A stretch of DNA of 64,000 bases from Epiperipatus broadwayi (GCA_028023455.1 JAQFVV010000027.1:7687845-7751844), one strand, 5' to 3'. Positions 32,906-44,366 are shown, counted from the stretch's first letter. The notes: generated by a model from the letters alone, not told the origin. Numbers and translations: made by a program.

Positions 32906-35475
32906 TGATAGGTGTATAGGAGATAGTTTATTTGTAGTCACACAATGTATAGATATGAGTAGAAATTCAGGTAGATAGTTACATATGATCTTTATAGATA
33001 TAGAAAATTCATATAATAGAGTACATAGAAATATATTATAGGAAAGTTTAGGAAATTTGGGAATGAATGAAGCTTTACTGGGTCTTATTAAGAGATTGTA
33101 TGAAAATAATTACTATACATATCAACTACAAAATATAAAATCAGTTAGTTAAAAATATAAGGCAAGAATACCCTATGTCACCTAATTTGTTTTTGTTATA
33201 TTTGAGAGAAATGGAGAGAGCAATAGAAAGATGAGGAAAAGGGATAGAAATACCCATTAGTAGATGGCAATGGAGTGTATACATTATCAGGTCTTTTATT
33301 TGCTGATGATATCTTCTTGTGCACAGAAAGTAGGGAAGATATAGATGTTATGCTGAAGACTTGCACAAGGGTGGATAAAGAGTTAGGGATTAAATTTAGT
33401 AAAGAAAAATCAAAAGTAATGATGGTAAATGCCGGGGAAAGAGAATGAATTTTTATTGGGGGATATAAAGTTAAATGTGGTTAATAGGTATAATTATTTG
33501 GAAATCGTTATAAGTAATCAGGGGAATTGCTTGGATGAATGGGAGAAAAAATTGATAAATGAAGCAAAGACAAGAAAGGAACTGATAAAGAAATTAACAG
33601 TGTTTTCATATAATAAACATGATGTAACAAGAATTGTATGGAAGGAAGTGGCAGTAGCAGGATTAACTTATGGTAATGATGCATTATGTGCTAGTATTGG
33701 AGGTGATGGATTACTTAGAAAAAGTAAAAAGAGCAATAGAAAGATATGCAGACATGTTGATGGCAAAGAAGGAAATTCAAGGAAAAATGGGAGGTCAAGT
33801 TTTTATATGAGATATGCAAAAAAGTAAAATGAAAATGTTCATTAGATTACAATTTATGGATAGTAAGAAAATCGCCAAAATAGTATTTATTTGGGTTATG
33901 AGTAAAGGACAGAAAACAAGATGGGTGAGAAAGGGAAATATGGTATACAAAAGATTTGTAGTATTTTTGTACAAAAGGTGAAATGATTGTGTTAGGAGGA
34001 TTGTTGATTGTTATAGTAGCAAAGAATAGGATAGAAAAATAGATGCATTAATAAAAAAATAGGAAGCTGGAGAGATGTAGGACTTGTGTGGAGAATAAAA
34101 AGAATTTAAATATATTGGGTGTGAGTTAATTTATGATAATAGCAAGGACAGTAGTTATTGTTAATGGCTCAAACATCATTAGCAACAAGATAATATACAC
34201 ACAAATGGAAAAATGTGGGCAATTTAGTTTGAAAGTTATCATATTACACAACAAATCACTTTTTCTTTTAAAATATATATGTTCTCCAATAATATCAACA
34301 AATTAAAAAATTCTTTTCCCTTTTTCTTTTCAAAAACTTTATTTTTTATATCAATACTGAACATATATATATAAATTCATATAATACCAATTCCAACGTT
34401 TCAACTGTTTTTTATCTCCTTACAGTTTCAACTGTTTTTTATCTCCTTACAGTTATTTTCAAGGATCTGTAACATGAAATACATATTTATAAATAAACCT
34501 CAATTACGTAAAAAACCTTCATCTTACATCAACATAAATAGTAATAAACACATCAATCTTACATAATTATATCTTACTTACATTTCTCTTATTATTTTTT
34601 ATTACACTTCCTTTCTACATTATTTAACTACAAATGGCCTCCCCTTTATGCTTTATGGGAGGTCATTTGAAATTAGGATTGGTTTTTAAATTTGTATAAA
34701 AAGTTTCTTGGATGATTTTAAGATTTGTAGTTAAATAATGTAGAAAGGAAGTATAATAAAAAATAATAGTGGGAGAGAGATGTAAGTAAAATATAATTAT
34801 GTAAGATTGATGTGTTTATTATTGTTTATGTTGATGTAAATGAAGGTATTTATGTAAAATATAATTATGTAAGATTAATATGTTTGTTACTGTTTATGTT
34901 AATGTAAGATGAAGGTTTTTTTTATGTAATTGAGGTTTATTTATAAATATGTATTTCATGTTACAGATCCTTGAAAATGACTGTAAGGAGATAAAAAACA
35001 GTTGAAACGTTGGAGTTGGTATTATATGAATGTGTATATATATATATATATGTTCAGTATTGATATAGACGAAGTTTTTGAAAAGAAAAAGGAGAAGAAT
35101 TTTTTAATTTGTTGATATTATTTTTGAAAATTATGTAGGGAAGGTGTGGAAAATATTAGGCATCTGCTAATTGAATGTAAATGTTTACAAGCAGAAAGAG
35201 TACAAATAAAGAAGTTATGGGAGACTAAATATAAACAAAGTGATTATATAGAAAATGGGTTCTTGGTTTTTATGCTGGGTTTGGAAAAAGATAAGAGGAA
35301 TCTAGATATAAATGCTATTGAGTGGACAAGATGATGTGGAAATGGGATAACGTAGGATAGAGAAGAATATGGTGAAAAACTTAGGGTGGAGAATGGAAAG
35401 TAAAAGTAGAATGAGTAAAAGGTTTCTCTGGGCATAGTTTCTGAGAGATTCCTGACTTCAATAAAGGAATAGTCA
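32905..35475 (+). pseudogene. LINE family B, second copy in tandem, interrupted
   Basis: Starts within the RT directly after the tail of the previous copy (IGDSLFVVTQ block at about 32920). It runs through a decayed FIDIE box, GLLFADDIFLC-like sequence at about 33290-33320, and 33429-33827 (EFLLGDIKLNVVNRYNYLEI). A palindromic element interrupts it at 34240-35125. The frame 35146-35334 (HLLIECKCL, FMLGLEKDK) and a decayed ACATGACATC tail at about 35480 complete it. It has many stops. Confidence 0.8.
34240..35125. mobile_element. Palindromic PLE-like element with 9-bp target duplication
   Basis: An 886-bp insertion in LINE B. Flanks are GAAAGTTAT (34231-34239) and GAAAATTAT (35126-35134). The two arms, about 34270-34630 and 34735-35120, are reverse complements around a spacer of about 100 bp. 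Each arm holds TTGAAAATGACTGTAAGGAG-like sequence followed by ACAGTTGAAACGTTGG (plus strand at about 34969-35015; left arm inverted and partly duplicated at 34408-34450). The layout equals that of the hammerhead families, and the CTGAAGA...GAAAC-like pattern may be a decayed ribozyme relative. No coding. Confidence 0.65.
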
Positions 35476-35479
35476 TATC

Positions 35480-36270
35480 ACATGACATCTGATACTTGCT
35501 CAACCTTATGACAGAACACAAATATTGTGCCACATTGTAAAGCTGTTTCTTAATTATTGGAATCAGCAGCTAAATTTAATCTTTCAACTAGTATTCTGTA
35601 ATCATATAGAGCACTTTCTGGTGAGGTACTATGGGTGAGTCTGTTTTTTAATCTTTGAGAATATAGTACTTTAAATGAGAAAATCTTTCCAGGATTTCTC
35701 TTCTGGGTTGTTTTGTGTGTGTGTGCATGCTTGTGAGATAAAAATTAATTAGCTTTAAAATAGCACACTACAATGCAAATACTTCACTGATCCTTTTACA
35801 GAGGTTCAGTGAAACAGTATTAGTGAAGGTTGCTAACGATAATTGTTACTACTTTTCCGACCAATAAGTGAATATCCAGATTTGACTATGGACCAGCTAA
35901 TTAAAAAACTTTTTAGATTGCTCAAAAATTTTCATTCATATTTAGATTGATTAAAATTTTTCAGCTACTTAAAAAAATATTTCAAAGTTTTACCTAAGTT
36001 TGAACCCAGATTTTTGACACAACAGGCATTCATTTGACCATGAAACCTTTTACATATTTTTGCATCTCTTTTAATAATTGTTTTAGTAATAGTCTATTAT
36101 TTTGTACAATGAAAAAAATTTAATTGATCTTAAAGGGAGATTATCTATGAATATGAATGGAGTACAGTTCAGAAAGGTGAAAAATTGTGGTATAATTTGT
36201 AGGATCTATCTTTCACAGATCAATAGTGGTAATGAAATTTTATTAAATTAATATGAAAAATGGTTAATAA
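35480..36270. other. No gene seen
   Basis: AT-rich unique-looking sequence with a (GT)n stretch at about 35713-35724. A weak box B-like GGGTTCAAACTTAGG (minus, about 35994-36008) has ATGGTCAAATG upstream. That could be a very old tRNA-derived remnant; I do not annotate it as one. Confidence 0.4.
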
Positions 36271-36909
36271 CAATATAAGAAAATATAATTATGAATTGGA
36301 AAGGCAAGTTATTATAAGAATAAGTTTCTAAAGATCAAGTCTAGTATTGGAAGCCCAAAGTCATTTCTATAATAAGAAAAGATAAAATTATTACTAAAAA
36401 GAAAAATGGACATTATGAAATTTGAAAAAGAGTTCCACAGAGAATTATATAGTAATAAAGAACAAGATAACAAAATATCCCTTGCAGTTTATCTTCTGTA
36501 TAGGCTACTATTTTAAATGGCAAAGAGAGAAATGCGATTAAATCTATCAAAAAAGAAAAAGTTTCAAAAAATAAAAGAAGCAAGTGAAGAAATACAAAAA
36601 TTGTTAGCAATATTATATATCGAATGTCTAAAAGAATAAAGATGTACCAGATGATTGGGAAAATGCAAAATAATATTGATATTTACACAGAGGCAAAACT
36701 CTCCATATAGTAGCATAAAGAATGATGATTTAATATTGGTAATTAAGAAAGAGGATATTTAGAAAATACACACCTATCAATCTTTTATCAGTTCTATGGA
36801 CAATTTTTATCAAGATTGTTACAATTAATCTATAGCAAATATGGCATTTTCTAATCAACCAGGGGAAAAGAAGTTGTAATTTAAACTTGTTTTACACCAA
36901 GAAGATATT

Positions 36910-36965
36910 AGCACTTGACTGACAACCAACAGAGCTAGAAACCAGTCTGAGAATAGAGTTATTCA
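36910..36965 (+). ncRNA. Hammerhead motif, family B, decayed core (5' repeat)
   Basis: CUGACAA (36919-36925) in place of CUGANGA, 12 nt where stem II should be, GAAAC (36938-36942), CA, and the cleavage triplet GUC (36945-36947). The G-to-A change in CUGACGA is what CpG decay would produce. Inactive by expectation. Confidence 0.5.
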
Positions 36966-37284
36966 GAAAAGCTTGTTAAGAACTATTAGCAACCTCATTA
37001 TATAATATTTGTAGTACAAATGTATTAAATTAAGTCACGTGATATATGACTTGATTTCCTTGCAATTATTGTTTTGCTCTTGAGGCTTTGGCCAATTTTA
37101 TATTGGTAAAATATTAATATATCATGTATATGAACTTAGTTCAGTACCATATGGCTATTTAAGTTAAGTAGTTGGATTTGAAAAAATATGGATGTCTGAA
37201 AATTTCAGATTTTCTATTTAATAGATAAATATTAGATAAATTCTGGGGCTTGACCTTCTATCTTTCAATCTACTACATGAATGT

Positions 37285-37340
37285 GTTAGCACCTGACTGA
37301 TGACATCCAGAGCTAGAAACCAGCCTGAGGATAGGGATAT
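37285..37340 (+). ncRNA. Hammerhead motif, family B, triplet mutated (3' repeat)
   Basis: CUGAUGA (37297-37303) and GAAAC (37316-37320) are intact. The cleavage triplet is GCC instead of GUC (37323-37325). Stem I pairs CCUGA with UGAGG except for one G/G mismatch. Stem II is poorly paired. Inactive by expectation. Confidence 0.5.
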
Positions 37341-38215
37341 TCAGAAAAGCTTGTTAACAGCTATTAGCATGTTCATTATGTAATATATAACAAGAAGATA
37401 TGAAAGGTCTAATAAATATGAGTTGTATTATGCTGTTTTAAAAAATCATTTTGGATCTACAAGTGTTTTCACGGTCATTAAGGCTTTGGATTATTGAGAT
37501 ATAAATCCTGCAGATTGTCATATTCTGAAAAATATGTATCAAAATGCAATACCAATGATTAGATTACCCTACTGATGCTAAAATTGTTAACATGAGAGAG
37601 GTATGTGTTAGAGTGATACCATATCTTCAAAACTTTTTACAGCAGTTTTATAAGAAATATTTTATGGATTAAGACAGAAAATTAAGGGAATATAAATAAA
37701 TGGAGATTATTTAAGTCATTCTATATTTTGTAGAGCAAGAGTTATCAAATGAAAATAAGTAATATTTACTAAGGCTTTAACCTCAAAAATATGTGTGTAA
37801 AAATGCGATATTAGGGACCTCTACAGGTCTTAACCACAAGCTTACTAAATTTATAATTACAAATGAAAGTAAGAAAGAAAGAATAAAGAAGACTAAAGTA
37901 ATGTTTAATAGATTTTCTCAGATGAAAATAATTATGAATTAGAAATTAACAATTACAAATAGTTAGATTATTATTACACATGGAAACATAATGGATGAAA
38001 TTAATCATAGAATTAATTTTGGATGGAATGCTTTTGGTAGAAATAATTTAATATTAAGAAGAAATATATCTATGTGTTTGAAAAGCAAAAGTCTTAACAG
38101 ATGTGTTTCATCAGTTTTTATTTATGAATATGAGACTCAAACACTTACAGAAACATATTTCAGTGACATCAAACTACTCTGCTATGTAGAGAAATATGTT
38201 AAGAGTAATTAGAAG

Positions 38216-38740
38216 AGGTAGAAGTATTTCTGTAGTGTAATTTTTCATTACTCCACTCTCACACAAAGTAGAAACTGTTTTTTATCTGTGAAAAAGATAT
38301 CTGATCCCCAAGATGCATATTTTAGGAACTAGCAATATTATTTATTAAGTGAATAATCTCTAGTTGAATGAATAACAAAAATTCTTAATATACTTCCATC
38401 ATGTTGTTTGTGCCAAAGTTGTGAGAGCAGTAAATTTGATGGCTATATATATATACTGAACAGTGATAAAGATACATGTAAGAGAATGTGATATGGGCCA
38501 ACTGATGAGTGCTGGTTCAGCATGGAATGTGTATCTTGGCGGGTGATACATAATTTTCAAATATTTTAGATCATATGTTTATGATTACATTCCTCCACAA
38601 GATATTAAAAGCTGATAGAAACCAGTCCTTACTTTATGTGAGAGTGATATGGTGAAAATTGCACTATAGAAATATTACTAAGTAGACAAACTCTAGTCAA
38701 GTGAATGACTAATAAAAATTATTAATATGATAGAAATGAC
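38216..38740. mobile_element. Family-A element inserted next to RTE sequence
   Basis: Left 38219-38275 (TTTCTGTAGTGTAATTTTTC, CTCTCACACAAAGTAG) is the reverse complement of 38600-38690 with mismatches. In addition 38335-38400 and 38685-38740 (CTCTAGT, GAATGA, AATATA landmarks) are direct repeats. A hammerhead lies at 38485-38550. Boundaries are approximate; no clear target duplication found. Confidence 0.55.
38485..38550 (+). ncRNA. Hammerhead motif, family A, one core change
   Basis: CUGAUGA (38502-38508); stem II GUGCUG/CAGCAU with a GUU loop is the best in the family. GAAA is mutated to GGAA. The triplet is AUC. Stem I inner helix is GCCAA/UUGGC, co-varying with ACCAA/UUGGU of the 25-kb copies. 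The A-to-G in the GAAA box should inactivate it. Confidence 0.65.
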
Positions 38741-39130
38741 CTGATATTAAAAGAAAATATGCCTGCATATTTAAAAATTAAAGTTTCTTTAATAGAAATG
38801 TTTTATCAGTTTAACACTTAACAGAAGAGCAATTCGGAAGCTTCCAATCTTAACAAAATATGGAGAGATGGATATTAGGAGTAGCAAGAAGAAAACAAAA
38901 CCAAAATATAGGAGTGACAGAACAATCAGTTGGCTATATTGCTAGAAGAGATGACAGTAGATGATTCGTTGGATCCCAAGAGATTGTAAATGATAGAGAC
39001 AAAGGGTACATATGTGGTAAATGAAATAATGAAAACTGTTGGTATTTTATGAAGGGAAGATGCTAGAGGTGGGAAAACTTGGACCATCCTGCAGTGGATA
39101 AATAATAGTCAGAAATGTGAAGTCTACTTA
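38741..39130 (+). mobile_element. RTE 3' fragment
   Basis: Starts at the LILKEN block, the same truncation area as the nested copy 7213-7697. It proceeds through the QKSNSEA/IWRDGY-like region and LDPKRL, ending near the GGTTGAAAATGA-like terminus at about 39100. Frames are broken. Confidence 0.65.
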
Positions 39131-39187
39131 TTAAAGATTATATTTAATAATGCAGCGTAGAAGTCAATTACTTTCACAGGGTGAAAT

Positions 39188-39430
39188 ATATATATATATA
39201 TATAACCATTAGAAACCAGTCAACACTTAGACAAGCCCAATATAGATAACAATCAAGAATTTCAAACTGTGGTAATATATATATATAACCATTAAATGTC
39301 TGCATTTTTAAATCATATATATATATATATACCATTAATCAATCAAGAAAATATAAGCTTAATTACATTAATACGCAATAGAAATTAAGCAACTGAGCCA
39401 AAGTATTTCAATATATATATGGTTGTTTTG
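39188..39430. repeat. (TA)n runs and short dispersed repeat
   Basis: Several (TA)n tracts (39188-39202, 39275-39285, 39318-39333) surround one copy of the ATTAGAAACCAGTCAACACT repeat (39206-39226). Flanking TAAGCTTATATTTTCTTG-type sequence occurs inverted at about 39340-39360 and 39482-39505, forming a palindrome of about 170 bp. Confidence 0.55.
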
Positions 39431-39589
39431 TATAATTTTTGGTATAAGTTAATTTAACTTTTAATTCTTTTGCATGTTACTATAGTTAAGCTTATATTTT
39501 CTTGGTTCGTTAATGGTATATTTGTTCACCATGCAAAAGTAATTGATTTTTATGCTGTATTATTAAATACAATTTTTATTAAGTAGATT

Positions 39590-39800
39590 TATCATTTTCG
39601 ATTACTATCAATCCACTTCAGGATCGTTCAATTTTCGGCATCTCTCATATCTTCTCTCCACAAACCACCACCAACAGTCTTCTTATTTTATTTATCACAC
39701 ATGTACTCTATATCATTTATAATCTCTTGGGATCCAACTACTCATCTATTGTCTTCTCTTCTAGCGATATGTCCAACTTAGCTTTGAGGGTTTGAACCCT
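39590..39800 (-). mobile_element. RTE 3' fragment
   Basis: Matches the last about 200 bp of RTE: CACTTCAGGATCGTTCAA-type start near the 3' end, CTTCTCTCCACA, and ATAATCTCTTGGGATCCAAC. The terminal ATC repeat is degraded (ATCATTTTCGATTAC). Confidence 0.6.
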
Positions 39801-39918
39801 ACAAATTACATTCACTTCAAATAGGCACTTATTCATATCCCAGTTTCCTTATATTTCTTGAATAATTGCATTAATTTTTTTTTAGTCAATATTTATTCTA
39901 ATACCTATGTATTTTTAC

Positions 39919-40089
39919 CTTTAATATTTGGAATCGATTTCTTCAGGTCCTGAACGCTGTCTTCCCGATTTGCTTCGGTAGATTTCAAGAGCGGCTTGCC
40001 TTTTCGGTAAAACAATCCTAGGGTCAGAGCTACAATCACCAACGAGAGGACTAGAGCGAAAAGTTTTTTCTTGTTAGTAACGATCATCC
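39919..40089 (-). CDS. Exon encoding an N-terminal membrane anchor (partial gene)
   Basis: From the ATG at 40087 (minus) the frame starts MIVTNKKKLFALVLSLVIVA. A lysine-rich cytoplasmic stretch precedes one hydrophobic segment (about residues 9-27), followed by a charged stem (KSTEANREDSVQDLKKS). This is the layout of a type II membrane protein such as a Golgi glycosyltransferase or sulfotransferase. That is only a class resemblance, not a family match. At 39919 AAAG|GTAAAAAT gives a donor in phase 1, and without splicing the frame ends two codons later. Just upstream is an acceptor-like ATATAAACAG|GG (40090), so the exon may begin two bases before the ATG. GC content is higher than in the flanks, and the exon is unrelated to any repeat in the window. 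Further exons are not identified. Confidence 0.5.
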
Positions 40090-41280
40090 CTGTTTATATT
40101 AGATGGTTAAAATTATTAATTTAACAAATTATGAAATCCGAAAGTCACCCAAATGATAAAATAAAGTCGCAGTTATAAGCCTACTTGAAATACAGATCCA
40201 ATTCTTTAGGAAGATTCATGTTTTCCCATCATGCTTTTTGGCTTACGCTGGTATAAATGTAATTCTTACAAAAGTAAAATTAACTAAAATGCAACAAAAT
40301 ATCAAGATTTAAAAACTTGTATAACTTAAAATTTAAGTAATAATCATTTATATCGGGGTTTTTTTTAATTTATAAAAGTTAAGATTCACCAATAGCGTTG
40401 AGTTTTTTTAAACGCCGTATTGCACCCGCTTTAACAAAAGCTAAAGAAAAACAACGAATTTCTGCAGTGTTAAAAGCAGATGTGCGTGCATGGTGTCTTT
40501 TAATGTTAAATAAAAATATTTTGCTTACAAGCAGTGTTCGTAATTTACATGTTCACCTCTGAATTATTACGATTTTAAATAAATATATTGTTTAAGTGGT
40601 TTCTGCTCATACTTTTAAAAGAACTACCATGAGAAACCAATATTGTTTAATCAGTTTAAATGACTGATTTCTTTTTGATGGGCTATTTTCCCGAGATAAA
40701 GATTCGAGTTCGAATCCAAACGGAAAGACGGTATTTACAAACAACCGATTGTCGCTATCATGTGATGTATTTATTTTTTTAAAAAAGAAGAAAATATCCA
40801 TTTTTTGCAAATTATCTTTTTAATAAAATAAAATATTTTTTAAAAAATCTTTTCAGTTTTACAGATTCACAGCCTTAAACACCCACACACCCTCCCATTT
40901 TTGTAGACATCTATATATAACTTCCATGAATCATTGTATCCAACAAAATTTGAGCCAATCCTTTATTTATATATTTAATATCTTTATTACTGACGTAGTG
41001 CCTTGCGCGTTTTGATGCAGTTAGTAGAGGTTCCAGGTAAGATTTTGGGCGCTTCGTGTTTTATTGACGTAGCTATTTTGTTTCAAATATTGAAATTTAT
41101 ATATTCCTTTTTTAATTTCTTTTTTTTTTTTTTTACTTCATTTCCTTTTCTTCTTTTTTTGTTTTATTTATTTCTTTAATGTTCTCACCCCTATTAAAAA
41201 TTATTGCGAAACAATTTACTTTAGTGGTATTGTTTCTAAATAAGATTTTACAAGTAAAAATTACTGGAAAGCGCGTTTTC
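40090..41280. other. No gene seen upstream of the anchor exon
   Basis: Could hold the gene's 5' intron or leader. A GC-richer patch at 40415-40520 and a box B-like GAGTTCGAATCC at 40707-40718 were noted but support no call. Confidence 0.3.
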
Positions 41281-41289
41281 TTAAAGTAG

Positions 41290-41840
41290 GTATTAACTGA
41301 AACTCGCAGGCTTATTATATACCTGTATCTATATATGTAATATATAGGGTATAGAAGCACAGACTTTCACCCGACCCACCACTCTATCTCATAACACTGA
41401 TACACTTGAACATATATATGTCGAAATAAATAATCACCAATATTCGTATTTCATGCTAAACCAGCAATCATCAGTTGGTTCCAGATTACCACCTCTACAC
41501 ATATATGCTAAAAGTGCTCAGATATATATTAAGATAGTCAATCCTCATACTTTAATGGACAGACTTCAATCTACTCCACACTCCAACTCTTCAACCGTTC
41601 ATCCAATTGAAAATCTGATGATGGAATGCTCAAATGCCACCCTGAGGCCGAGATTCTTGTCACACCCATTTTGACCTAAGGTCAGTCTGACCCCTCATGT
41701 ACAGGACATAATCCATCTAATACATATATATATATATATATACAAGAGATAGGCAAACATCTCTACTATGTAATAACTGAAACTCATAGGCTTATTATAT
41801 ACCTGTATCTATATATGTAATATATAGGGTATATATATGA
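41290..41840 (-). mobile_element. Family-A hammerhead element, direct-repeat form
   Basis: The block CTTATTATATACCTGTATCT and its flanks occur at 41290-41350 and again at 41770-41830. Between lie the terminal-type segment with CAGACTTTCAC and CGACCCACCACTCT, a hammerhead, and a unique part with (TA)n at 41725-41742. This copy shows the repeats in direct order, whereas the 25-kb copy has them inverted. Confidence 0.7.
41429..41493 (-). ncRNA. Hammerhead ribozyme, family A, intact core
   Basis: Minus strand: CUGAUGA (41474-41468), stem II UUGCUGGUUUAGCAU, GAAA, then UACGAAUA with triplet AUA. Stem I is ACCAA/UUGGU plus UAAUC/GAUUA around a UGGA-like bulge. All invariant core positions are present; stem III retains one or two pairs. 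Stem II base is U/U as in the 25-kb copies. Confidence 0.75.
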
Positions 41841-42039
41841 TAATCATTATTTGGTGTTATTTTTTCAATATATAGTATTTTCTATTGTCAAAGATTAATA
41901 ATTCGAGTTAATGGCATGAATCTAAGCAAATACGCTATAATTGATGCACTATGGGGTTAAAAAAGGTATACACATGTTTGGAACATATACTTTACATGGA
42001 ATGTCCTACTTTGGAAAGCAAAGATTTAAGCCACTAAAC

Positions 42040-42420
42040 ATCACATGATCACAAGCTAGAAACCAGTCTGGAGGTGTTGGATGAGAAGGCACTAGATAGG
42101 GATTTTGTGCACAAACTTTCCTACATCCATTGATTATTCTGGCTTGCACTAAGTGGCGCTACTGTACAGAGTTTTGCTTCTGTGTGAATGCAAAGATTCT
42201 TAGTGTTATGAAGTAAGGACATAATTGAAATATATGCTTCAGATATATTGGGTGTGTGTGTGTTACAAACTCTATGTGGAGTCAATAAGTTATCAGTGGT
42301 GTATTGTTCAGTTGGAATGGTATCTTGAAATAGATGGAACAAAAATTTTAACCAAGATTTTAGATTTTTAAATCTGGTCAGAGCCTTAGTTGTGGGCAAT
42401 ATTGCACAAGAAGGCTTGTA
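42040..42420 (+). mobile_element. Family-B-like element fragment
   Basis: CAAGCTAGAAACCAGTCTGG, GGATGAGAAGGCACTAGAT and TGCACTAAGTGGCGCTACTG match 47740-47880 and, reversed, 56660-56800. The GAAAC-CA-GUC part of the hammerhead is intact, but the CUGANGA part is not recognisable (ATGATCA). Confidence 0.6.
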
Positions 42421-42904
42421 TCTATGATTTCATTGAGACTGCTGTAAGAGATCCTGTTGAGTGAAACTATGCTGAATTCATCTAGTAGGTCTAACAAGTA
42501 ATCATGATTTCCTATAGATCATTTTTAACTATTGTTGATGCGTGACTAATTTTCTGACATCAACAAACTGAGATTTTCCTCCAGAAATACATTTTAATAG
42601 AAAAATTAACCATCCAAAAATTAAAGGAAATTATAATATTTATTTGGAAAATAAAGTTGTACCAAATACATGTGCTAATGCTAGTGTTTTCCTCAATTAA
42701 TGGGATGATTAGATCTGTAAGTATTGGTCCAAGTATCTGATAGTTATGATATTACATTTAATGCAATAACATTCACATTTGAAAAAAACAGAGTCTAATA
42801 AACATATTGAGCTAAGTTATACAAAAGAATCCTGCTCTTAATTTTTTGCAATTTTTAATATGTATTTGCAATTCTTTTATGTTTAATTTTGTTATAATAG
42901 GATT

Positions 42905-43015
42905 CCACTTTTATGGTTAAAAGGTTGCCTTGACAACAGTTTGAGATTGTTGATTATTATCTATATAGGGATTTTCAAAGTGTTGAGTGGCTTCTAATTG
43001 TTTTATATATATGTG
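42905..43015 (-). repeat. Short dispersed repeat, third copy
   Basis: Reverse orientation of 26885-26995: GGTTGCCTTGACAACAGTTT ... AAGTGTTGAGTGGCTTCTAA, then (TA)n and (TG)n. Flanking 43015-43900 shows no gene. Confidence 0.5.
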
Positions 43016-44007
43016 TGTGTAGTGTATATTATAGTTTTGAAAAAGTCTATTTGACAGTCAAAATTGTCACTTATATTTGAAATTTTGAAATAGTAAAATA
43101 CAGTGTAAAATGCATAGAAGAATTTATTAAATGTATTGTTTGTTTATATTCATCTGTTTTTAACTGAGAGAAGACACTTTTGATTCATCTTTGGGATATT
43201 AAAAAAGTCCAGCAAAACAAAAATCTAATGACTGCTCCACATATTTTTGATTATATCATAGTTCATATTATCATCATATGACTATTCATGTGATAAATGG
43301 ACAATGATTGGTTATTTAAAAACCAGTGTGGTGAGTTTATTAGCTCTTTATTTTTAGAGTTTAAGACAACAAAAAAAAACACTATAGTATTTCTTGAAAG
43401 CTTGATAGTTCTTAAGATGTTGACTGGGTTTATTTGAAAACAGAAAAAATGGTGAATGCTGTTTTTCTAAATTTATACACACACACACACAAATAAATTA
43501 TGCCAGATACTGTAAATCATCTGCAAAGCAATCTAATAAGGCATCTTATTAATAACAAAATGCAGAGGATGTTGAAAGATTATTAATTATGGATTTAGGC
43601 TGTCATTCAATGATTTTACTCGTAAATCACTTTTGAATGAAAAAAGATGGCAATAACTGTCTGAATTTGGATGTTAACTGAAGTTAGAAGATAAATGAAA
43701 ACAGTTGATTCGAAAAGTAGAGATATACTCTGCTATAAATGCCAAAATGTTAGAAACATGAGAAGAATGGGATTTATTAAAACATAATATGGATTGTCAG
43801 TATTGTGGAAGTTATCTATTAATAAAAACAGAAAACAGTTTCATGATCTCAGCTCACATAATGCTTTTCAGGAGCAAAGTCTGTTTATTCTACCTTATTT
43901 CTGCCATCTAGTGTAAGATTGAATAATCCATAGTAGCCAATGTTTTCCTATCCAATAATTTTTGTTTTATAATCATTGGCAATAAGGAGTTTGGATTTGG
44001 TCCTGGC

Positions 44008-44366
44008 ATATCTGGATCTTTTGAATTTAATGTGCTTTTAACCCATATCCACTTTTCATTAGTCTGAAGATATGGATAAGAGTAAAACTGAATATAGAAT
44101 AAATTACCTCTGCCATATAGTATATGTTGACTATTCATCCTAACAATAGATGGCAGCACTGTAATAAAATAGTTTGCTAGCAATGTATATGATCTTTTGA
44201 ATTTAATGTGCTTTTAACCCATAGCCACTTTTCATTAGGCTGAAGATATGGATAAGTGTAGAACTGAATATAGATTAAATTACCTCTACCATATAGTATA
44301 TGTTGACTATTCATCCTAGCAATAGATGGCAGCACTGTAATAAAATAGTTTTCAAGCAATTTATAA
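44008..44366. repeat. Tandem duplication, about 181-bp unit, two copies
   Basis: GATCTTTTGAATTTAATGTG begins both copies (about 44009 and 44190), and AATAGATGGCAGCACTGTAA closes both. A few percent divergence. Not related to other repeats in the window. Confidence 0.9.

Larger units (their letters stand above)
36909..37390 (+). mobile_element. Family-B hammerhead element, direct-repeat form, 11-bp TSD
   Basis: A 482-bp element flanked by perfect CAAGAAGATAT (36898-36908 and 37391-37401). About 105 bp at each end are direct repeats (36909-37015 and 37287-37390), each with GAGCTAGAAACCAG and TTCAGAAAAGCTTGTTAA. The middle has AGTCACGTGATATATGACTT and GTCTGAAAATTTCAGA, shared with 57440-58010. 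It is non-coding. Direct terminal repeats with an 11-bp duplication do not fit LTR elements (4-6 bp) but fit Penelope-like ones. Confidence 0.8.
36270..38215 (+). pseudogene. RTE LINE copy, linker to C-terminal domain, interrupted
   Basis: Plus-strand order: linker (about 36280-36410), FEKEFHRELYSNKEQ (36425 on), EEIQKLLAILYIECLKE, a decayed SLLSVMYKIF-like block and NQPGE at about 36855. A 482-bp element follows (36909-37390). The RT then resumes with IKALDY..NPADCHILKNMYQNA (37480 on), decayed catalytic region at about 37700-37740, and 37991-38212 (HRINFGWNAFGRNN, YEYETQTLTE). Key FADD and QGD boxes are destroyed. Confidence 0.75.

Noticed and set aside
40690-40740. tRNA-like GAGTTCGAATCC
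   Set aside because: Isolated box B match without acceptor pairing or box A.
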